From Diabrotica undecimpunctata (Eukaryota; Arthropoda; Insecta; Coleoptera; Chrysomelidae), in assembly GCF_040954645.1 (NCBI RefSeq), contig NC_092807.1, positions 56,032,739-56,096,738 of the forward strand: 64,000 nt of DNA, given 5' to 3'. The notes under the pieces were generated by a model. That model ran no database searches and was not told the DNA's origin. It saw only the letters and a list, made by a program, of their open reading frames with translations. How positions within the stretch are numbered: the first letter of the stretch is position 1; every line of letters begins with the position of its first letter. Both the position numbers and the translations under genes were made by a program. Positions 57,432 through 64,000 of the stretch are shown one piece after another.

Positions 57432-57638
57432 GTGGTGGGGTATATTATACCCCAACGACGTTTGGATCAAAACAGCGATGCGTGCGTTCACTTCTAAAGT
57501 AAATCAACAACTAAGAGTAAGAGATCTCCTTCAAGGTTCTAATCTAACAAAAGGGACTGAAATGCCTGTCGCGCTAATTTACCGATAAAAATATTGGCGC
57601 TAATTTTAAACTCACTGGGGTATGTCATACCCCACCAC
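57432..57638. repeat. Small inverted-repeat unit with palindromic ends
   Basis: GTGGTGGGGTAT (57432) is matched by ATACCCCACCAC (57627-57638). Each end is itself a near palindrome (GGGGTATATTATACCCC and GGGGTATGTCATACCCC). 207 bp in all, next to piggyBac relic 3. It could be a MITE or the subterminal region of that piggyBac. Confidence 0.6.
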
Positions 57639-57659
57639 CTAATTGTTTATACTTAATTA

Positions 57660-59626
57660 ACTTATATTAATTCTTAGCTTCACTATATTTATCCTTATCT
57701 TGGTTTACGATGGTACTTATACAATACGATAATATCGTAAAAGTACAAGTAGTACACTATGTAGACAAACGAAATAATTCAAACACTGAAATAAAAAATA
57801 ATGATTCTTCACAAATCGTCCCTACCATTTCCAACTATCGAATGTGAAAAGTGGTACTTTTCAGGGTAGGAAGATAACTCTTCTTTAGAGAATCCTAAAT
57901 CAGCGCCTTGATAAATGAAAAATTTTTTATATTTTTTATATTCAATGTTTAATCCTTGTTAGATTGAGAAAAAAATTAAACTGCTTACCGTTTTTTTCTT
58001 TCCCAAAAATCAGATTCGTTACTTTGCTTTTTGTATTAGTCAACGATTTATTTTGGTCCAATGTTTCAAAATTGCAAATGTGGCATTTTTGACAGTTCAT
58101 ATTGGTATAATTTTAACACATTCATTTGGTGTAATGTTTCAAAATTGCGAATGTGGCATTTTCGATACTTCATATTGGTCTAATTGGTCTAACTGAAAAG
58201 GAGGAGAAAATATTTTAATGTTCTTACAAAGTTTATTAGAAATCATTTAATTAAAAATTGAAGTTGTATGGTAAAATGGGAAAATTTTGTTTAAAGAAAT
58301 TCTTAAAAATATTTTTATGACAGTATTTATTGCTAAAAAATTAATGTAATTAGAAGCGTAAAAGACATAAAAGTTAAAATAATCTTCACGTCCTGTAAAA
58401 GAACTTCACGTCCTGTAGATACCTCAAGTACTCAGTCATGACCCTCAATTGTTGTAAAATAATGGTAAATTAAAAGTTTTCAATTTTGAATTAAACGTTA
58501 TCATTGTCTTCAGTGGCGTCAGGTTCTGGAAGAAAATCTCTGGCAGTACTAGATGTTGGTAAAGATTTATAGGTATTAAGTTTTGTTCACATGGTGAAAA
58601 CAGGTTTTTTTTCTTCGCATCCGTGATTGGGAGCCTTTCTTCGTATGCTTTAACGGGGTTCATACTATTTTGTTTGCCTCTTTTTTGTTTGGTTTCAAGA
58701 CATAAAAAGTTTCCGTCAATGCTAGTCTTCATGAAAAGTTTCTCCATAAAGTACCTCACTGAAAGAACTTTTTGGAAGCAACAATTCACACAATTGTAAA
58801 CACGTACGTTTTGTTCTTTTCAGTAATGTTTAGTATTTTCGAGAGTTCGCAGATTATAATTGAATAATTGTATTAATTACAACACTGAAACTAATGAATG
58901 TAACACATTCGTCCTTTTGCGTTGTACCAATTTGCCTTGAGTTAAAGTTATACAAAACAAAAGTGTCGATTCGTCATTTGCAGTATATTCGATATTTTGA
59001 TCAAGACAAAATGACAAAATGTTCATATTCGATAGTTTTAACAAAATATTTCCCGCGTTTCTTATCAAGCTACAATTTCGATGTAGCACATAGTATACAA
59101 TAAGTATAATAATTGCAAAAGTTATGATTTTCAGTGTGTCTTATAGTCTATAGTGAGTGTCTTATAAAGTAAATAAAACTATCCAGCTTGCAACTTTTTT
59201 ATTGCGATAATCAATTTTGTTGTTTGGTTCAATGTTCAAGGACCTTCTTATTTCCAACTTTGGCTTTCAAATATTTCAACAAAGCCTTACTTAGGGTCTA
59301 TGACTATACTAAATATAATGTAATAGTATTAATATATTAACAGAAAGATGTAAAGATATATAAGCCTAATTCAATAATCAAAATTAAGTAAGTGATTTTT
59401 AAATTTTTGATGACATTTCATCTTTTTTTACACCTAAATTTATTATAAATTAAGTATGTATCACTAAATAAATACCTGAATCGTGTATTCATAATTGCAA
59501 ATTAATTACGTATGAGTGTTTATTTTACTTGTCTTTTACTCCACTGATGATTTACTTGTACTGAATAAACATTTATTATTGGGAAATATTAAGCACACAA
59601 TTATAAGAAACCCAGGGATTTTTCAG
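57660..59626. other. Intron 4, mostly unassigned; 75-bp tandem duplication
   Basis: Two copies of a unit with AATGTTTCAAAATTGC, AATGTGGCATTTT and TTCATATTGGT lie at about 58056-58112 and 58132-58187. The minus-strand frames 58445-58789 and 58877-59089 have no recognisable domain. The region ends in the TTTTTCAG acceptor of exon 5. Confidence 0.45.
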
Positions 59627-59926
59627 GTGGCCAGACGGCACGAAAGGTTTTAATTTATTATGGACTGAAAAGGATAGTTTAAATCTACGAAACGAATTGC
59701 CAGCTTCTGGACCAATTGATGAACACGGCAAATCTTGGTTAGAAGATGTGTTTGGATTTTACATCATTGATAGTCAAGTAAATACGTTATTAGGATGGGT
59801 AGTTGGAAAAATGGCGGCAGAAGTAGAGTATATGAGTGACAAAGACGTCATTGCTGTTTGTATGTTTGTCTTGCGTAAGTTTTTAGGTAAAATTTACGAT
59901 ATCTGCGAACCTGACGAAATTTTAAG
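59627..59926 (+). CDS. Spermine oxidase-like protein, exon 5
   Basis: Acceptor TTTTTCAG, phase 2 in; donor TTTTAAG/GTAAGT, phase 2 out. It encodes WWPDGTKGFNLLWTEKDSLN, then ASGPIDEHGKSWLEDVFGFY, NTLLGWVVGKMAAEVEYMSD and CMFVLRKFLGKIYDICEPDE, as in the substrate domain of SMOX-type enzymes. The protein is open at this end: the final segment (the SxWxxDPHFxGSYS region and the last FAD-binding helix) should follow in an exon past base 64000. I did not find it between 59927 and 64000. Confidence 0.94.
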
Positions 59927-59981
59927 GTAAGTTTAAAAAAAATTACACAAAGCTTTTTCCTCAACTTTGTAATTCTGATTT

Positions 59982-60010
59982 TATATATATAAATAAATAT
60001 AAATATATAA

Positions 60011-60042
<32 letters not shown>

Positions 60043-60071
60043 CTATATATATATTTATATATATATATATT

Positions 60072-60135
<64 letters not shown>
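59982..60135. repeat. (TA)n-type microsatellite in intron 5
   Basis: TA-rich simple sequence with frequent AAT and TGT interruptions, becoming pure TA near 60090-60133. Confidence 0.95.
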
Positions 60136-60138
<3 letters not shown>

Positions 60139-60885
60139 TGCCATAATATGGATTGACTTTATAAGTGCTGTTTAGTTTTGTCAGTCTTTTGTCGTTCTAA
60201 TACAGAGTTCCATATAATATATGGTTAGTATATTTTGTGAAATATTTATATTTATTATTTTTAATTTTTTCTACCTTGATAAAAATAAATATTAAGGCAA
60301 TGTATTTGGTTAACCATATTATCTTGATGTAGCAGTTTCTTTAAAAGTGTTTCGAAAAATTTTTGAAAAAGTTGGAAAGACTATAGTGGAATAAGATGCA
60401 CTGGATATTTCTTTGGAATTAGGCACTCGAAGGAACGGATTCAAAAAGTCCTTTAAAAAAAAATTTAGTTCCCTATGAAGCCCCAGGATTAACGCAAAAA
60501 AAGAGTTCCATCAAAAAAAAAATAACTGCGCGAACCTTTGCTTCACCAAATCTTAAAGAAATCCCCGAACATATATTTATTTTAATACCCAGAAGTAACT
60601 TGGTTTTTTCAGATTTTTTTTTAATAAAAATTGAATTCAGGAAAAATATTTGAATTTTTCAAAAAAAGAAAAATTAGGTTTTTTGTAAGTATTTTTTTAA
60701 AAACTTCTAAATAATTAGTTTTTGTGTGATTTTTCTGTCATTTTCAATGGCAGGGTTAGATTAGCGATTTTTATAACCATATTTAGGGAGCTAAAAATTT
60801 AGCCAAAGAAGTTTCTAAATATATAATTTAAGGTAAGGTTAGCAACCTACCATTCGTAAAAAAAATACTGCTCAAATAAACAATG
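60136..60885. other. AT-rich spacer
   Basis: Long A and T runs. No coding or known repeat recognised. Confidence 0.4.
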
Positions 60886-60889
60886 CACA

Positions 60890-62640
60890 GCCTCGGAACC
60901 GAATTGATACTATAAAGACGACTATGGCAAGACAAACGAAAAATATTCAAAACCCAGATGAAAATTACTACTTGGAATATTATATCACTGAACTCAAGGG
61001 ACTAAGAACATCACCCAAGAGCTGAAAAAGAAAAAAATAGAGATTGAATAGAAAATGACAATCAAAATTGGGTAAATACATACTAATCTACAATGAAGTA
61101 GCAAAAGAAAACCGGGCCAAGGACCTGAATATCATCGAAATATATGGCCCAGAAAATAACAAGCCTCAAACAACAAGGGAAACGTTTTGTAACCCATTAC
61201 AACAAGCAGTAGATTAAGTCAGTAAAAAGATAATATTGGGGGATTTTAAGGCTCGATTAGGCATTCAAGTAATACACGGAATTAAGCAAATACATAACGA
61301 GAATGTTAAAATGAAAATGGAGAACTGAGGATCAATTTCTGCACGAATAACGAACTTTAATAAACAACATATTTTTTGACCACAAAGCCCAACACAAATA
61401 TACATTTAATAAAACTGGTGAACATATAGAGAATACATCATTTATGTTTTTTAAATAACAAACATATAAAATCGGAATTTGGTGTTTATTGAAGGTAAAC
61501 TAAATGCACGATCAAATACTTACCATGTCGAGATATTATTATGAGGTTTTTTCCTGGTTTTTCCCTCATAATTTACTATGGAATAACTAACAGGAGAATT
61601 TTACTGTCATCATGGCATGTATTTATCTTTTTAAAGACGAATTACATGTTATGATTTTTTTCTGATGGATATTCTCAAGTTAAAGTTGATTTCATGTATT
61701 CGAATGAACTATCTTATATGTAAAGTCGTCCCAGGAACGCAACTCAACAATATTGGCAATATCATTTTAAAGTCGTCTAATTTAAAATGGATAATGTATG
61801 TCTGAATTGTTAATATAGATAAGTCAGATAAAATTAATTTATTAGAAGAATTTTTCACTAAGTAACAAAAAACAAAATTTGTTTAATTTACTAATGTTTG
61901 TATTTTGAGAACGATTTCCGAAGTGGAAATTGAAACGTCAATAAACGTATTTTAACCTTTAATTGTGGCTTATTCCCATTTAAATAGTAATTAATTTAAA
62001 ATGCCACAAGAAAATAGCTTCAGAACAATATGGTGAACAAAGATTTATGATAGATTTATGGTATAACCAACAGAGATATACATCCATAGAAAATAATCGA
62101 CGTAAGATGCCTCAACTCAGTTTATGTGGGTAGCGACCATATCGTAGTATTATGTAAAATAAGAATCATCCTGAAGTACAAACAGAGCCGCAGGTTGCCT
62201 GAATATTTCAATATGGAGAAATAAAACTATCGGAAAAGAACCGAAAGGCATAATTTACAAAACAGTCATCAGACCATCAATTACATACGCGGCACAAAGA
62301 CGATCTGATACAGACAGGACAAAAAGGGTGATAGAAACAGCAGAGATAAAAAATTGATAGTAAGACACTATGGGACAGAGCAAGAAGTACAGATATATAA
62401 CGTAGATTTAAGGTGGAGAACATCAATAACTGGGTAAGAAATAAAATAGTAGAATGTAACGATCACATAAGTCGAATGACAACAAATAGAGTAGTTAAGA
62501 CGGCAAAAGACGGTTCCCCAATAGGAAGACGATCAGTAGGAAGACCACGAAAACAATGGACCGACAACTTACTGAAAATACATTGAAAAACAGACAGAGT
62601 CATCTTCACATAAAAAGAAGAAGAAAAAGTAGTAGTGTGC
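60890..62640 (+). pseudogene. RTE-type LINE relic K (EN and RT tail)
   Basis: Plus strand. Endonuclease at about 61130-61440: NIIEIYGPENNKPQTTRETF, KKIILGDFKARLGIQVIHGI and QHKYTFNKTGEH (frame shifted). An unrelated stretch (about 61450-62010, including the dispersed repeat at 61900) interrupts it. The endonuclease end is at 62115-62210 (YVGSDHIVVLCKIRIILKYK). It then jumps straight to the RT thumb (IYKTVIRPSITYAAQRRSDT, 62250) and C-terminal box (RVVKTAKDGSPIGRRSVGRP). The entire RT palm is deleted. Its tail is GAA-rich (62613-62630). Same family type as LINE I. Confidence 0.78.
61900..61962 (+). repeat. Dispersed repeat copy 2 (pairs with 16181-16245)
   Basis: TTTGTATTTTGAGAACGATT, then the hairpin CGATTTCC-GAAG-TGGAAATTG, then AAACGTCAATAAACGT. 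Same strand and order as the copy in intron 1. Probably a terminal piece of a retroelement lying within LINE K. Confidence 0.6.
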
Positions 62641-62799
62641 CTTATCTCAAAAGTAAATCCAGCCAAATGCATGTTTTATTATCTTTACCTTACCTGTAGC
62701 CTTTGCTAAAATATTTGACTTATTTTGAATTAATGAACGTCACATTATACCAATACTTTAATTTTATTTTTTGTTGCAATTTATTTAGGGTAAAATACC

Positions 62800-63405
62800 C
62801 AGTGATTGGCCATATTTAATATTTGTGTCAGTCATTGGCCCCCATTAAAAAACTTTTCAAAACAAGGCATCACTGTACAACTAATACTAAATACCAGTAT
62901 CAAATTCGTCTTCCAACATTCAAGGCTACTTCTATAAAATTTCGTTGTTAAACAATCTGCCATTTTCCCGCTAGAACTCGTTGTTAACAGGCCATTCAGT
63001 CGTGTGTAGTATTATATTAGATTTCTAAAGAAGTTGCTAAGGGCGACTACATCTTGGTAAGTGTTTGTGCAGTTTATTTTCTTTAAAATCCTGATTTTCT
63101 TACTTTGATTGTCTTAGTTAAGTAATTGGTAGCTAATTAAATGATTTTTTTAAGTTATAACTAGTAAATTTAAGAAAATAAATGACGGCCAATCTTTAGA
63201 TTATAAAACTCATACTAAATTAGTGATTGGCCTGATGGCCAATAACTGACTTTTAAATACCTCGACGAAATTATATTTTCTATAAATGCTTTTGAACTCT
63301 TTGGGCATATTAATGCTATTGCTAGTCTATATGCTACAAACAAATCATTAAAATCAGGTATTGACCTGCGGCCAATAACTCATGTTACACAGGGCCAATA
63401 ACTGA
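62800..63405. repeat. Array of TCAGTNATTGGCC sites, pogo-like subterminal region
   Basis: Seven copies or near copies of the 12-13-mer: 62800-62811 and 62829-62840 (forward), 63187-63196 (partial, reverse), 63221-63232 (forward), 63237-63249, 63370-63380 and 63393-63405 (reverse). They stop just before the transposase ATG. The outermost copy may be the element's terminal repeat (TACCCAGTGATTGGCC). Confidence 0.75.
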
Positions 63406-63432
63406 TTTTTACAAATTTCAGGTAATAGTAAA

Positions 63433-64000
63433 ATGAACTTTTTTGGAACAATACCTAAAATTACTGACGGAGAGAAATACTAAAAAAAGTATACAGAAGA
63501 AGAGCTTCAAACTGCCCTAGATGAAATAAACAACAGGTTTTAATTACGAGAAGTTTCAAGGCGGTATAAAATTCCAAGGGCAACCCTACAATTTCGAAAA
63601 AGTAAAAAATTTACGAAACGAAATTTAAGACCTAATCCAATTCTTCTATCAGAAGAAGAAAAAATTTTGGTAAACTGGATTTTCGAAAATCATAGGAAAG
63701 GGTTTCCACGTCGAAAGGAAGATGTGCAGGAATCAGTTAAGCAGTTTCTTGATAGCAATCCCAGAGATAATCCTTTTGTTAACAATTGTCCTGGCGAAAC
63801 TTGGTACAAAGCTCTCCTACGAAGCATTTCTGAGATTTCTTTGCGTACAGCAGAAGATGTAACCGCGGCTAGCGCAAATGTTTCGGAAAGTGACATACGA
63901 AAATGGTTTTTTGAAGTTGAAAGTTTTTTCATAGACAAAGGACTTACGGAAGTGTTACAGTGCCCCGATCGTATTATGAATGCAGATGAGACATGTTTTA
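63433..64000 (+). pseudogene. pogo-like (Tigger/CENP-B type) transposase, cut by window end
   Basis: ATG 63433 begins MNFFGTIPKIT. The frame has stops at about 63479 and 63539, then stays open to base 64000. Residues: KYTEEELQTALDEINNRF and LREVSRRYKIPRATLQF (psq-type helix-turn-helix), LLSEEEKILVNWIFENHRKG, FPRRKEDVQESVKQFLDSNP and GETWYKALLRSISEISLRTA (CENP-B/Tc5 helix-turn-helix), ASANVSESDIRKWFFEVESF, and MNADETCF, where the Asp is the first catalytic residue of the DDE domain. The rest lies outside. The two early stops make it a likely pseudogene, though they lie in the poorly conserved start. Confidence 0.9.

Noticed and set aside
58445..59089. Two minus-strand frames of 114 and 70 codons
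   Set aside because: No domain, no splice logic and no repeat family recognised. A decayed unknown element is possible but unsupported.
62800..63405. CRISPR-like array
   Set aside because: Sites are short, in both orientations and irregularly spaced in a eukaryotic transposon. They are subterminal sites, not a CRISPR.
59927..64000. Terminal exon of the spermine oxidase
   Set aside because: No plus-strand segment with the expected SYS/FAD-binding C-terminal motifs was found. It must lie downstream of the window or have diverged.

Overview
This window is AT-rich animal DNA and most likely comes from an insect. It has spliced coding exons with GT-AG junctions, very long introns, long (TA)n tracts, and a dense crust of transposon copies of kinds common in insects: RTE, I and Jockey/CR1-like LINEs, BEL/Pao, Penelope-like, Tc1/mariner, pogo, piggyBac, hAT-like and P-like. 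A beetle is a reasonable guess from the repeat spectrum, but nothing in the window fixes the order.

The only host gene I can support is a plus-strand FAD-dependent polyamine oxidase of the spermine oxidase (SMOX/PAOX) type. Five exons are present: 15473-15575, 27292-27592, 32059-32284, 55051-55349 and 59627-59926. Their phases (1, 2, 0, 2, 2) join into 1,229 coding bases, about 409 residues, starting at a natural ATG. The last exon or exons, which should hold the C-terminal FAD/substrate part, lie beyond base 64000. Thus about 1.2 kb of coding sequence is spread over more than 44 kb, and the rest is mobile DNA.

Upstream of the gene (1-15.4 kb) lie an RTE LINE fragment, a piggyBac relic, a head-to-head Penelope-like (PLE) palindrome with two hammerhead-like ribozymes and an intact GIY-YIG end, a complete-ended hAT-like transposon with an 8-bp target duplication, and two opposed LINEs. 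Intron 1 holds two more LINE relics, a second PLE, an irritans-type mariner with both ends, a PLE terminal palindrome with another hammerhead, and a small P-like element that still carries a THAP exon. Intron 2 holds a piggyBac relic.

Intron 3 (22.8 kb) holds a 10-kb block bounded by about 370-bp inverted repeats. Inside it an I-type LINE was split by a BEL/Pao element with identical LTRs that lacks its reverse-transcriptase core. Further on are an RTE LINE broken by a TA tract, an RTE LINE broken by a TA-flanked element, and a Jockey/CR1-like LINE broken by a mariner-like element with about 310-bp terminal repeats. Intron 4 holds a PLE terminus with the most canonical hammerhead and a third piggyBac. 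Intron 5 holds an RTE LINE and the start of a pogo-like element, with an array of short sites next to its transposase, cut by the window edge.

No tRNA, rRNA, CRISPR or prokaryotic-style signals were seen. The strongest leads are the ribozyme-bearing Penelope palindrome (3541-5400), the other two hammerhead candidates, the hAT-like and P-like elements with clean target duplications, and the RT-less BEL element with a long surviving reading frame.
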